Assembly: GCF_030056815.1 (NCBI RefSeq) | Contig: NZ_JASHKR010000009.1 | Coordinates: 62,001-126,000, forward strand | DNA length: 64,000 nucleotides | Direction of reading: 5' to 3' | DNA from: Rhodococcus sp. IEGM 1379 | GTDB lineage: Bacteria; Actinomycetota; Actinomycetes; Mycobacteriales; Mycobacteriaceae | Shown here: positions 17,597 to 26,362 of the stretch, one piece after another | Layout: each line of letters opens with the position of its first letter | How positions within the stretch are numbered: position 1 is the stretch's first letter | The notes under the pieces: model-generated | Seen by the model: only the letters and a program-made list of their open reading frames with translations | The model's database searches: none | What the model was told of the DNA's origin: nothing | Position numbers and translations under genes: made by a program

Positions 17597-17739
17597 CGGT
17601 ACAGGCTATCGGCGTGAGCTTTCGATGCGCGCTCTGAGCCTGTACACGCGTACTTTGGGAGGGCACATTTTTTCCGAGGTTGGTGTGACGGGCAGCGTTC
17701 GATGCCTGTGCGCGAGCCGAACGACCAGGGGGATCCTCC

Positions 17740-19203
17740 GTGTCCGACGACGTGAACCGTGTTGAACTGTCAAAATCTGCAGGTGACGATCCCCACTTGT
17801 CGCGGCAACTTTCCAACCGCCATATTCAGCTGATCGCCATCGGCGGCGCTATCGGCACCGGCCTGTTCATGGGTTCGGGCAAGACGATCTCGCTGGCCGG
17901 ACCGTCCGTGATCTTCGTTTACATGATCATCGGCTTCATGCTCTTCTTCGTCATGCGGGCGATGGGGGAGTTGCTGCTCTCCAACATGTCGTACAAGTCG
18001 TTCTCCGACTTCGCGGCCGATCTACTCGGCCCGTGGGCGGGGTTCTTCACCGGTTGGACTTATTGGTTCTGTTGGATTGTCACCGGCATCGCGGACGTGA
18101 TCGCGATCTCGGGTTACTTCAAGTACTGGTGGCCCGGGTTGGCCGCGTGGATTCCCGCGTTGCTCACGATCGCGGCGCTACTTCTGCTGAACTTGCCGAC
18201 GGTCAGGGCCTTCGGTGAGGCCGAGTTCTGGTTCGCGCTGATCAAGATCGTTGCCATTGTCGCGCTCATCATCGTGGGCATCGTCATGGTCGTCTCCGGC
18301 TTCACAGCACCGAACGGAGCCACATCCGGCATCGACAATCTGTGGAACGACGGCGGCATGTTCCCGACCGGTTTCATGGGCTTCGTAGCCGGATTCCAGA
18401 TCGCGGTGTTCGCGTTCGTGGGTATCGAATTGGTGGGTACGACGGCGGCCGAGGCAAAGGACCCGGAGAAGAACCTGCCCAAGGCAATCAACTCCATCCC
18501 GATTCGTGTGCTGCTGTTTTACGTCGTCGCACTGACCGTCATCATCGCGGTGACGCCGTGGCGCGAGATCGAGGCGGGCAAGAGTCCGTTCGTTGCAATG
18601 TTCACCCTCGCCGGACTGGGGATGGCGGCTTCGGTCATCAACTTCGTGGTGCTGACGTCGGCGGCATCGTCGGCCAACTCGGGCATCTACTCCACCTCAC
18701 GGATGGTGTACGGCCTCGCGCAGGAGGGCGACGCACCGAAGGCGCTGGGCAAACTGAACTCGCGCAAGGTTCCCGCGAACGCGTTGATGTTCTCCTGCAT
18801 CTTCCTGCTCGCGTCGTTGATTCTGCTGTTCTCGGGCGACTCGGTGATCGAGGCGTTCACTGTCGTGACGACAATCTCAGCGCTGCTTTTCATGTTCGTC
18901 TGGACCATCATTCTGGCGAGCTACATGGTGTACCGGAAGCGTCGTCCGCATCTGCATGCGGCGTCGAAGTTCAAGATGCCCGGCGGCGTCGTGATGTGCT
19001 GGGTCGTACTTGCTTTCTTCGTCTTCATTTTGTGGGCGTTGACCACGAAGGACGACACGCTGCAAGCGCTCATCGTGACACCGATCTGGTTTGTCGCACT
19101 CGGCATCGCCTGGGCGATTATCCGTCGTCGGCCCGCTCACCGGGCACGATACGACGCATTCCGCGCAGAACTCGACGCCAGTCGGCAGTCGGACGAAAAA
19201 TAG
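17740..19203 (+). CDS. cycA: D-serine/D-alanine/glycine permease (CycA-type)
   Basis: An APC-superfamily proton symporter in the cytoplasmic membrane with 12 predicted helices and 487 residues. The first 160 residues follow E. coli CycA almost residue for residue (RHIQLIAIGGAIGTGLFMGS, then RAMGELLLSN, then GWTYWFCW). The GTG at 17740 follows an AGGGGGATCC ribosome site. It probably imports glycine and D-amino acids. In mycobacteria this transporter also takes up D-cycloserine. It stands as a single gene. Confidence 0.93.
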   Translation: MSDDVNRVELSKSAGDDPHLSRQLSNRHIQLIAIGGAIGTGLFMGSGKTISLAGPSVIFVYMIIGFMLFFVMRAMGELLLSNMSYKSFSDFAADLLGPWAGFFTGWTYWFCWIVTGIADVIAISGYFKYWWPGLAAWIPALLTIAALLLLNLPTVRAFGEAEFWFALIKIVAIVALIIVGIVMVVSGFTAPNGATSGIDNLWNDGGMFPTGFMGFVAGFQIAVFAFVGIELVGTTAAEAKDPEKNLPKAINSIPIRVLLFYVVALTVIIAVTPWREIEAGKSPFVAMFTLAGLGMAASVINFVVLTSAASSANSGIYSTSRMVYGLAQEGDAPKALGKLNSRKVPANALMFSCIFLLASLILLFSGDSVIEAFTVVTTISALLFMFVWTIILASYMVYRKRRPHLHAASKFKMPGGVVMCWVVLAFFVFILWALTTKDDTLQALIVTPIWFVALGIAWAIIRRRPAHRARYDAFRAELDASRQSDEK

Positions 19204-19204
19204 T

Positions 19205-19254
19205 TTTGGTCAAGAACGTGTAACGGTAGCGGTCACCTTGACCAAACTGTTACA
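19205..19254. promoter_or_regulatory. Interleaved inverted repeats upstream of M23 peptidase
   Basis: TTTGGTCAAG (19205-19214) pairs with CTTGACCAAA (19237-19246), and TGTAAC (19219-19224) pairs with GTTACA (19249-19254). Arms alternate A-B-A'-B', so the transcript could form a pseudoknot, or the DNA could hold two overlapping operators. It starts 2 bp after the cycA stop and lies 70-120 bp before the M23 start, so it may serve as terminator, leader or promoter element. Confidence 0.5.
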
Positions 19255-19325
19255 TTCGTCGGCAGACAGAGGAGCGGTCTTCACTTGAAGATCGCTGCAG
19301 GCCGACGACTGACGGAGTACACACT

Positions 19326-20120
19326 GTGGGAAACCACCACCGCACGGGCAATTCCAATGTTGCATTCGAGATCGATCCTGATGCAGCAAACGGACGCCAC
19401 CGCGTTCCGTCGGCTGGGCCGGGCGCCGGCGTCAAAGCGGGTGTCGTAGCTGCGGCTACAGGTGCTCTTCTTGTCGGCGCAGGACAGATGGGTGCCGGCA
19501 CTGCCGCGGCAGCGCCGGCCACACAAAACATTGCCGGATTCGAGATTCCGCAGGGATTGCTTCCCGTCGGCCTCGAGATTCCGGCCGGGCTGTCGAGCAT
19601 GCAACTGCCGGCATTGTCCAGCATCGAACTTCCCCCGCTCCCGGACGTCCTGGCGCAGGTCAACGAGCAGGTGCAGCAGTTTACGGGCTCGATCAGCTCT
19701 GGTTCGGTCAATCCACTCTCGTCGAACGGCGAGACAGTGCAGCCGGTTTCCGGAACACTGACTTCCGATTTCGGCTCCCGCTGGGGCGCACATCATGGCG
19801 GCCTGGACATCGCCGCTCCGATCGGCACCCCGATCCGCGCTGCAGCATCCGGCAAGGTCATCGACGCCGGTCCGGCCTCGGGCTTCGGCTTGTGGGTGCG
19901 CGTGCAGCATGACGACGGCGCCGTCACCACTTACGGACATGTCAACGACTACCAGGTCAACGTCGGCCAGCGTGTCAACGCCGGCCAGCAGATCGCGACA
20001 GTTGGCAACCGTGGCCAGTCCACCGGCCCGCACCTGCACTTCGAGGTAGCACAGAACGGTGCAAAGGTTGATCCCGCCGCGTGGCTGCGCGCCCGCGGAG
20101 TATCGCCTACCTGGGCCTGA
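19326..20120 (+). CDS. Secreted M23-family peptidase (LytM-type)
   Basis: A 264-residue zinc metallopeptidase acting on peptidoglycan cross-links or serving as an amidase activator. After a long basic head, a hydrophobic segment (VKAGVVAAATGALLVGAG...) and TAAAAP mark export. A low-complexity middle precedes the M23 domain (from about 150): HHGGLDIAAPIGTP carries the first zinc His and Asp, and GPHLHFEV the HxH pair. Its core is strikingly like that of the M23 protein at 60801 (GSRWG, DIAAPIGTPI, GPASGFG). The start is GTG 19326. Tandem 15-bp repeats begin at its last codons. Confidence 0.9.
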   Translation: MGNHHRTGNSNVAFEIDPDAANGRHRVPSAGPGAGVKAGVVAAATGALLVGAGQMGAGTAAAAPATQNIAGFEIPQGLLPVGLEIPAGLSSMQLPALSSIELPPLPDVLAQVNEQVQQFTGSISSGSVNPLSSNGETVQPVSGTLTSDFGSRWGAHHGGLDIAAPIGTPIRAAASGKVIDAGPASGFGLWVRVQHDDGAVTTYGHVNDYQVNVGQRVNAGQQIATVGNRGQSTGPHLHFEVAQNGAKVDPAAWLRARGVSPTWA

Positions 20121-20171
20121 AAAACGTTGGCCTGAAAAACGTTGGCCTGAAAAACGTTGGCCTGAAAAAAC
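20115..20171. repeat. 15-bp tandem repeat, 3.5 copies, at gene end
   Basis: GCCTGAAAAACGTTG occurs three times exactly (20115-20129, 20130-20144, 20145-20159), followed by a diverged part copy. The first copy contains the M23 peptidase stop codon. Each unit repeats an in-frame TGA, so copy-number change would not alter the protein. Confidence 0.95.
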
Positions 20172-20181
20172 ACTCTTTTCC

Positions 20182-20231
20182 ACTGCGGTGGTACCGGGAC
20201 TTGCTCCGGGTACCGCCGCAGTTTTTGTTTT
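20182..20231 (+). terminator. Intrinsic terminator after M23 peptidase
   Basis: A long GC-rich stem (ACTGCGGTGGTACC with GGTACCGCCGCAGT, one mismatch) is followed by GTTTTTGTTTTG. This is a rare case in the window of a stem with a good T-tract. It faces the plus-strand M23 gene. Confidence 0.85.
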
Positions 20232-20634
20232 GCCGTAGTTTTCGTTTCCCGATCCACCCCGGCGGTTAGTCTTCAGAGATGCTGCCGACGTTCACCTGAA
20301 TCTTGGCTTCTGATCTTCGAACAATCTACGGACACAATAACTTTCGAAATGGAGAATCAGGGAGTGCGGCCGAGACTGTGCATATCGGCGCAAGGCGCAA
20401 CTCTGTATTGCCCGCGATGGGTGGGTGGGGATCGCCTGGTGGAGAGGGCGCGCAGGCATATCGAGAACATGCGGCGAGGCAACTCTGTCCATACGTGGGC
20501 AGACTAATTGACTTATCCGTCAACAGTTTCGAGCATATTTTTGCGTTGTCGACAATGGTCGACCCGGACAGCGCGGGCTAACTGCGATGGCTACAGTAGA
20601 AGTGGCTCGATAACTTCTTACGGAAGGTGGGCAC
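20232..20634. other. Intergenic region with no convincing gene
   Basis: Open frames here are short, lack ribosome sites and show no recognisable family. The region should carry the promoter of the universal stress gene at 20635. I searched for a DosR-type box (TTSGGGACTWWAGTCCCSAA) and saw none. A purine-rich ACGGAAGGTGGG lies just before the ATG. Confidence 0.6.
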
Positions 20635-21528
20635 ATGAGTTCACGCGAACACAACAATGTCGTCGTCGGAGTAGACGGGTCGGACACGTCGTCCAGCGCG
20701 CTCCGCGAAGCTGCAAAGATTGCCGCACAGCGCGAATTACGTCTCGATATCCTGCATGCGCTCGACTTTGCGCCGTACGGATTCGGCGGACCGTACATCG
20801 ATGCGGGCGGCGTTTACGAATGGATCGAAGAAGCAGGCAAAGAAGTCCTCGCGGAAGCCGAGAAGTTTGCCCGCGAGGTCGCGCCCACGGTGACCATTCA
20901 CAGTGAGATCGCGATCGGCAGCCCGACGCAGTGGCTGTTGGAGAGTTCTGCAAAGGCGAGGCTCGCAGTCGTCGGGGCGTCGTCGTCCGGCAAGACAGCG
21001 ACGGCTGTTCTCGGCAATACGGCGGTCGGTGTGGCGAGCCACGGTAAGTGCCCCGTGATCGTTGTTCGCGAACGCGACGGCGTCGTACCGTCCGAGGGGC
21101 CCGTCGTGGTGGGTGTCGACGGCAGCGCTCTGAGCGCTCAGGCCGTGGGCGCGGCGTTCGAGGAAGCGTCGTTCCGCGGCGCAGAGCTTGTGGCCGTTCA
21201 CGTGTGGAGTGACCTCGGAACTGCAGCCTTCGAGGATCCTCGCGCTGCCGCGCTGGCGCCGCAGTCGTTCGAGGAGGAAGAGCACGCGGTACTGAGCGAA
21301 AGCCTGGCCGGGTGGTGCGAAAAGTACCCCGACGTGGTCGTACGACGCGAAATCTATCTCGACAATCCGCGTGGACGTCTCCTCGAGTGGTCTGCCCGTG
21401 CGCAATTGGTTGTTGTCGGTAGCCGTGGTCGTGGTGGATTCCGCGGAATGCTTCTCGGCTCGACCAGCAACACGCTGATCGCCAACGCACAATGCTCGGT
21501 GATGGTGGTTCGTCCCGAAGATTCCTGA
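20635..21528 (+). CDS. Tandem-domain universal stress protein
   Basis: Two UspA domains fused in 297 residues. Each has the ATP-binding pattern: VVGVDGSDTSS and VVGASSSGKTATAVLG in the first, VVGVDGSALSA and VVGSRGRGGFRGMLLGST (G-x2-G-x9-GST) in the second. Such proteins bind ATP and are induced in hypoxia or starvation. It shares design and wording with the second Usp at 23092, and both sit beside DevR, the hypoxia regulator. A 13-bp hairpin terminator follows. Confidence 0.93.
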   Translation: MSSREHNNVVVGVDGSDTSSSALREAAKIAAQRELRLDILHALDFAPYGFGGPYIDAGGVYEWIEEAGKEVLAEAEKFAREVAPTVTIHSEIAIGSPTQWLLESSAKARLAVVGASSSGKTATAVLGNTAVGVASHGKCPVIVVRERDGVVPSEGPVVVGVDGSALSAQAVGAAFEEASFRGAELVAVHVWSDLGTAAFEDPRAAALAPQSFEEEEHAVLSESLAGWCEKYPDVVVRREIYLDNPRGRLLEWSARAQLVVVGSRGRGGFRGMLLGSTSNTLIANAQCSVMVVRPEDS

Positions 21529-21545
21529 TCGCTGAAGTTTGTGGC

Positions 21546-21585
21546 CTGGCCCGTTCATTTCGGTCATCGAATATGAACGGGCCAG
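21546..21585 (+). terminator. Hairpin after universal stress gene
   Basis: CTGGCCCGTTCAT (21546-21558) is perfectly inverted at 21573-21585 around a 14-nt loop, 18 bp after the stop. No T-run follows. Confidence 0.7.
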
Positions 21586-21688
21586 TCACATGAATACGGA
21601 CTCATGTTCCGTAGTGTTCGGGTGAGTAATGTTCGGCGTGAGGTGTGCCTGCAGCACACTCGGCAATCGTCAGGATTGGGGTTACAAC

Positions 21689-22729
21689 GTGCGTATCGGT
21701 ATGGGATTGAACTACAGCGGCGGGTTCGCTGAAACAGTAGAAGAGGTCGGTGACCTCGAAAAGGCCGGTTTGGACATCGCCTTCGTCCCCGAGGCCTACT
21801 CGTTCGACGCTGTCAGCCAACTCGGCTACCTGGCGGCCAAGACGTCGACCATCGAGCTTGCCTCCGGCATCTTCCAGATTTACACCCGTACGCCGTCGCT
21901 GACCGCGATGACTGCCGCCGGCCTCGACTTCGTGTCAAACGGACGTTTTGTCATGGGCATCGGTGCCTCCGGCCCGCAGGTGATCGAAGGCTTTCACGGC
22001 GTCAAGTACGACGCTCCGCTGGGACGCACCCGCGAGGTAGTCGAAATTTGCCGCAAGGTGTGGCGCCGCGAGAAGGTCGAGTACCAGGGCAAGTATTACC
22101 AGGTGCCGCTGCCGGCCGAAAAGGGCACCGGGCTGGGCAAGCCGCTCAAGCTGATCAATCATCCTGTACGCGAGCGTATTCCGATCTTGATCGCATCGCT
22201 CGGCCCCAAGAACGTGGAACTTACCGCCGAAATCGCCGAGGGCTGGGAGCCTATCTTCTTCCACCCGGAGAAGGCGGCGAGTGTGTGGGGCGAGCCGATC
22301 GCGAAGGGTAAGGCCAAGCGCGATCCCAGTCTCGGTGAACTCCAGGTCTACGCATCCCCGGCGTTGGCCATCGGCGACGACGTCGACCACATGCTCGACT
22401 GGGTGCGACCCAGCCTCGCCCTCTACATCGGCGGCATGGGTGCCAAGGGAAAGAACTTCTACAACGACCTTGCCATCCGCTACGGCTACGAGGAAGCTGC
22501 CGCGAAGATTCAGGATCTCTACCTTGCGGGTAAGAAAGACGAAGCAGCAGCGGCCGTTCCGGACGAGTTGGTGCGCGCTATCTCCCTCATCGGACCCGAA
22601 AGCTACGTCAAGGAACGCGTCGCAGCATTCGCGGAAGCCGGCGTCACCACCCTCAACGTCACCCCGTTGGCGGCTGATCGCGCGGGCCGTGTCGCGCTGA
22701 TCGAGAAGTTCCGGAAGATTTGTGACTAA
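21689..22729 (+). CDS. LLM-class F420-dependent oxidoreductase
   Basis: A luciferase-like TIM-barrel protein of 346 residues, probably using reduced F420. The family opening is clear (RIGMGLNYSGGF), with DIAFVPEAYSFDA, the IELASGIFQIYTRTP strand and RFVMGIGASGPQV. I choose the GTG at 21689, where homology begins; an in-frame ATG at 21629 would add 20 residues unlike the family. The substrate is unknown; relatives occur throughout mycobacteria. It lies between two stress-protein genes. Confidence 0.85.
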   Translation: MRIGMGLNYSGGFAETVEEVGDLEKAGLDIAFVPEAYSFDAVSQLGYLAAKTSTIELASGIFQIYTRTPSLTAMTAAGLDFVSNGRFVMGIGASGPQVIEGFHGVKYDAPLGRTREVVEICRKVWRREKVEYQGKYYQVPLPAEKGTGLGKPLKLINHPVRERIPILIASLGPKNVELTAEIAEGWEPIFFHPEKAASVWGEPIAKGKAKRDPSLGELQVYASPALAIGDDVDHMLDWVRPSLALYIGGMGAKGKNFYNDLAIRYGYEEAAAKIQDLYLAGKKDEAAAAVPDELVRAISLIGPESYVKERVAAFAEAGVTTLNVTPLAADRAGRVALIEKFRKICD

Positions 22730-22732
22730 CTG

Positions 22733-22776
22733 CTGTGCGGCTTTCCTCACCACCCGCGGGTGGTAAAGGCACACAG
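22733..22776 (+). terminator. Hairpin after LLM oxidoreductase
   Basis: CTGTG...CACAG outer arms enclose the perfect 16-bp palindrome ACCACCCGCGGGTGGT, starting 4 bp after the stop. There is no strong T-run. Confidence 0.65.
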
Positions 22777-23091
22777 CAAGCGGGACCTTGTGCACTTATG
22801 AGGCAACTGCTCGTCGCCCTATCGTGAGGTGTGTGGCCAGGGTTTGTTCGTGAATCCGCCACAACCGGCCTCGTTGACGCCCGTCAGGGATGTTGGCGGG
22901 GCCGTCGCCGTGTTCGGGTTGCACAGTCGACTTGCGGGCAGGACCGTCATGTCCGATTCGGGACCTTCTGGTGTTGATGACCCTATTTGCGGTACTCGAG
23001 CAATAGTGTGAAGGCAATAGTGTGGTGGCGGAGAACTCCGTGGCACCGCGCGCTGCGGAGTTTCGAACAGTCTGATCGTGAAGGGACGAAC
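22777..23091. other. Intergenic region upstream of second stress gene
   Basis: No gene is supported over 315 bp. TTCGGGACCTTCTG at 22957-22970 matches the left half of the DosR box (TTCGGGAC) but the right half is poor. GGAC-N6-GTCC at 22942-22955 has the right half-sites with wrong spacing. A GAAGGGACG ribosome site precedes the ATG. Confidence 0.45.
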
Positions 23092-23979
23092 ATGAGTGCA
23101 AACCAACCCGTCGTCGTAGCAGTGGACGGTTCCGAGTCCGCGTCGTCGGCAGTTGTGTGGGCTGCTCACACGGCCGCGACATTGGGCCGTCCCCTTCACA
23201 TCGTGACGGTGGTGCATATTCCGGCGTTCTACTACTCCGAGCCGTATCTGGCCGAGAGTTTCAAGGAGGAACTGCACCGCACTGCACGCGCGCGTCTCGA
23301 CAGCGCCAAGATTCTGGCTCATCAGAGCGTCGACGGCGATCTCGAGGTTGTGACCGAGCAACTCACCGGTAGCGTCTCCGATTCGCTCATCGAACTGTCG
23401 AAGCGCGCCTACATGATGGCGTTGGGTCCGCGTGGGCATGGTGAATTCACCGGTCTGGTCGTCGGTTCGGTGACGGTTTCGCTTGTCTCGCACGGTGAAT
23501 CGCCGGTAGCGGTGGTTCGGGGACGGACGTTGGACGGCCATCCGCCTACCGAGGGGCCCGTCGTGGTTGGCGTGGACGGTTCCGAGAACAGCATCGAAGC
23601 TATCGAGCATGCCTTCGAGCAGGCCTCGGCGCGTGGAGCCACACTCATTGCAGTCAACGTGTGGAGCGATGTCAGTGTGCAGCCTTCACTGGGCGCAACC
23701 CCGGAGGATCCACTGTGGGGCAGCATTCAGACCGGCGAAGAGGTGGTTCTGGCCGAGCAGTTGGCCGGGTTCACCGATCGGTACCCGGACGTTGTGGTCG
23801 AGCGCGTGGTCGCACGGGATCGCCCGGTACGAGTGCTCAGCGAATATGCCGAGACAGCGCAGTTGATCGTTGTCGGCAGTCGCGGACGCGGCGGCTTCGT
23901 GGGAATGCTCCTCGGCTCGACCAGTCGGGCGCTCCTCCACACCGCCGACTGCCCGGTGCTGATTGTGCGGCACAAGTAG
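23092..23979 (+). CDS. Tandem-domain universal stress protein
   Basis: A second two-domain UspA protein (295 residues). The start at 23092 is set by GAAGGGACGAAC upstream and by the domain opening QPVVVAVDGSES. The second domain carries VVGSRGRGGFVGMLLGSTS, a full ATP-binding loop; in the first domain the equivalent reads MMALGPRGHGEFTGLVVGSVT. It lies 51 bp before devR on the same strand, so the two may be co-transcribed, which fits a dormancy role. Confidence 0.93.
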   Translation: MSANQPVVVAVDGSESASSAVVWAAHTAATLGRPLHIVTVVHIPAFYYSEPYLAESFKEELHRTARARLDSAKILAHQSVDGDLEVVTEQLTGSVSDSLIELSKRAYMMALGPRGHGEFTGLVVGSVTVSLVSHGESPVAVVRGRTLDGHPPTEGPVVVGVDGSENSIEAIEHAFEQASARGATLIAVNVWSDVSVQPSLGATPEDPLWGSIQTGEEVVLAEQLAGFTDRYPDVVVERVVARDRPVRVLSEYAETAQLIVVGSRGRGGFVGMLLGSTSRALLHTADCPVLIVRHK

Positions 23980-24030
23980 TACGCATTACGCGTTGTTTCC
24001 GATCGATTCAAAATTCCAAGAAGGGCTTCA

Positions 24031-24663
24031 ATGACTACGCGCGTGTTCCTGGTCGACGATCACGAGATCGTCCGGCGTGGACTGTTCGATCTACTCGGCG
24101 GCGTCGAGGATTTCGAGGTGGTCGGTGAAGCGTCGTCGGTACGGGAAGCCATGGCTGTGATCCCACAGCGCAACGTCGACGTCGCGGTCCTCGACGTGCG
24201 CCTGGCCGACGGCAACGGCGTCGAGTTGTGCCGTGACCTCCGGTCGATTCTGCCGGACCTGCGGTGCTTGATGCTGACGTCGTATGCCGACGATGAAGCA
24301 CTGCTCGACGCCATCATGGCCGGCGCTTCGGGGTTTGTGCTGAAGCAGATCCTGGGCACGGATCTTGTTGCGGCAGTGCGCACTGTGGGTCTCGGTGGTT
24401 CCTTGCTGGACAGCCGGGCCACCGAGGCATTGATGCAACGCATCCGTAGCGAGCGCACGGCCGATCCCTTGGCCGAACTTTCCGATCAGGAACGTGCGGT
24501 GTTCGACCTGATCGGGGAGGGGCTGACCAACCGCGAGATCGGCGCTCGACTCTTCTTGGCGGAGAAGACAGTCAAGAACTATGTGACGCGACTGCTCTCG
24601 AAGTTGGGTATGCAGCGCAGAACTCAGGCCGCAGTACTGGCCACCGAGTTGCGCAGCAAGTAG
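24031..24663 (+). CDS. devR: NarL/LuxR-family response regulator DevR (DosR)
   Basis: A 210-residue regulator closely following M. tuberculosis DevR over its whole length ([55 protein letters not shown]). The phospho-acceptor is Asp55, and the switch lysine is in FVLKQI. The C-terminal LuxR HTH ends in [12 protein letters not shown]. In mycobacteria it switches on dormancy genes under hypoxia, NO or CO. It is tail-to-tail with devS, one base apart, unlike the mycobacterial devR-devS operon. Confidence 0.93.
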   Translation: MTTRVFLVDDHEIVRRGLFDLLGGVEDFEVVGEASSVREAMAVIPQRNVDVAVLDVRLADGNGVELCRDLRSILPDLRCLMLTSYADDEALLDAIMAGASGFVLKQILGTDLVAAVRTVGLGGSLLDSRATEALMQRIRSERTADPLAELSDQERAVFDLIGEGLTNREIGARLFLAEKTVKNYVTRLLSKLGMQRRTQAAVLATELRSK

Positions 24664-24664
24664 C

Positions 24665-26335
24665 TCAGGGCTTCTCGCGTCGCAGCGGCACCCGCCACAC
24701 CAGGCGGGTGCCCTGCGGTTCGCGGTTACCGATTGTGCAAGTGCCACCGCAGTGTTCGGCACGTCGTTCCAGATTGTGCAGCCCGCTTTTGTGTACACCG
24801 GCGGGGATGCCGTTGCCGTCGTCGTCGATGGTGATCGCGAATTCGAGATTGGCAGTCACCGAGATGGTGATGGTGTCGGCCTGCGCGTGACGCAGCACGT
24901 TACTCAGGCCCTCGCGGAGCACTGCTTCGGCATGCGGATGGATGCCGGCTTTGACCAGAGTGTCGATGGCCCCGGAGAACTGCACACTCGGAGTGACAGT
25001 CGATTGTGCTGTGGCATCGGCGATTACGTCGAGGAGGCGTCGACGCAAGCTTGTCGAGTCTGCGGTGGCTGGTGTCTGGAGATCGAAGATGGTGGTGCGG
25101 ATTTCACGGACAGTCTGGTCCAGTTGCTCGAGCGACCTGGTGACGATGGCGCGTGCGGAGGCCGGGAGACTCGAATCCGGCAGGGTGCTCTGCAGGCTCA
25201 TCCCACTGGCAAACAGGCGTTGAATGACGTTGTCGTGCAGATCGCGGGCAATGCGATCGCGGTCTGCGAGCACCGACAGTAGGCGTTGGCCGCGTTGTTT
25301 GCGATCGAATTCAATTGCCACGGAACCAATCTCGGCCATCGATTCGATTCGAGTAAGCTCGTCCGAGTCCCACAGCGTGTTTGTCGAATCAGAGGCGAGC
25401 AGGAGTGCGCCCACCACGCCGGACCCAATGGTCATCGGTGAGAGGACGGCGCTGACGGCCGTGGGGACCAATTCCGCTACAGCTCCGAGGTCGGTGAAGA
25501 CCTGTACCTTGTGCGTTTGCCGAACAATGTTGAAAGGGTAAGTATCTGCCGGAATGCGTATTCCGCGCGAAGTGGGTCGAGCGCTGGCGGCAGTGTGGAC
25601 CTGAGCGTAGCCGTCTTCACAGATGACCACGATGACGTCGTCGGCGCCGGTAAGGTCGCGGACCCGCGTGGCGAGAAGTTGCAGACCGTCTTCGAGGGAG
25701 TCGCCTGCCAGCAATCTCGTCCGTACGGCTGACATTGCGGTGAGCCATCTTTCGCGGGTCCGAGACTGTTCGAACAGGCGGGCGTTCTCGGCGGCCATTC
25801 CGGCTGCGATGGCGAGGGCCTCGAGAATGACCTCGTCCTCTTCGGTGAACTCTGCGGCGCCGCGCTTCTCGGTGAGGTAGATACTGCCGAATACCTCGCC
25901 GCGCATCATGATCGGTGCACCCAGGAAGCTGTCCATCGGAGGATGATTGGCGGGAAAGCCGACAGATTCCGGATGAGCGCCCAAGTGTGAGACTCGCAAC
26001 GTCTTGGGATCGTTCATGAGGACGCCGAGCACGCCGTGGCCCTCCGGGAAGTGTCCCATCGCTTGCCGTAGGGGTTCATCGATGCCCTCGTACACGAACT
26101 CGGCGAGGCCGCCGCTGGGCGCACGCACACCCAACGCTCCGTACCGGCAATTCAATACGGTGGTTGCTGCGGTGATGATGCGCTGCAAAGTCAGATCGAG
26201 ATCGAGACCGGAACCGACAACAAGAACGGCTTCGAGAAGCCGGTGGAGCGTGGGGATATCGGCGTCGGTATGAGCAAGTCGCTCCAGTACCTCACCGAAA
26301 GTTCGTGTCGGACTGTGGCCCGAAGAATCGATCAT
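24665..26335 (-). CDS. devS: GAF-domain sensor histidine kinase DevS/DosT-like
   Basis: A 556-residue cytoplasmic kinase with two GAF domains (about 45-200 and 205-355), then HisKA_3 with the phospho-acceptor in RDLHDNVIQRLF and an HATPase domain (DDDGNGIP). The first GAF holds AHPESVGFPANHPPMDSFLGAP, whose HPPM stretch corresponds to the region that carries the haem-ligand histidine in DevS, so haem-based sensing of O2, NO or CO is likely. It probably phosphorylates the convergent DevR. An SRPBCC gene lies 27 bp upstream in the same operon. Confidence 0.9.
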   Translation of the reverse strand: MIDSSGHSPTRTFGEVLERLAHTDADIPTLHRLLEAVLVVGSGLDLDLTLQRIITAATTVLNCRYGALGVRAPSGGLAEFVYEGIDEPLRQAMGHFPEGHGVLGVLMNDPKTLRVSHLGAHPESVGFPANHPPMDSFLGAPIMMRGEVFGSIYLTEKRGAAEFTEEDEVILEALAIAAGMAAENARLFEQSRTRERWLTAMSAVRTRLLAGDSLEDGLQLLATRVRDLTGADDVIVVICEDGYAQVHTAASARPTSRGIRIPADTYPFNIVRQTHKVQVFTDLGAVAELVPTAVSAVLSPMTIGSGVVGALLLASDSTNTLWDSDELTRIESMAEIGSVAIEFDRKQRGQRLLSVLADRDRIARDLHDNVIQRLFASGMSLQSTLPDSSLPASARAIVTRSLEQLDQTVREIRTTIFDLQTPATADSTSLRRRLLDVIADATAQSTVTPSVQFSGAIDTLVKAGIHPHAEAVLREGLSNVLRHAQADTITISVTANLEFAITIDDDGNGIPAGVHKSGLHNLERRAEHCGGTCTIGNREPQGTRLVWRVPLRREKP

Positions 26336-26362
26336 TAGCGAAGCATATCGGTTCGCGAGTGT

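Noticed and set aside
20303-20581. Possible 92-residue gene
   Set aside because: No ribosome site, no recognisable domain, and composition unlike coding sequence.
22942-22970. DosR box near the second Usp gene
   Set aside because: Only the left half of the consensus is present; the second half and the spacing do not match, so it is recorded as weak only.
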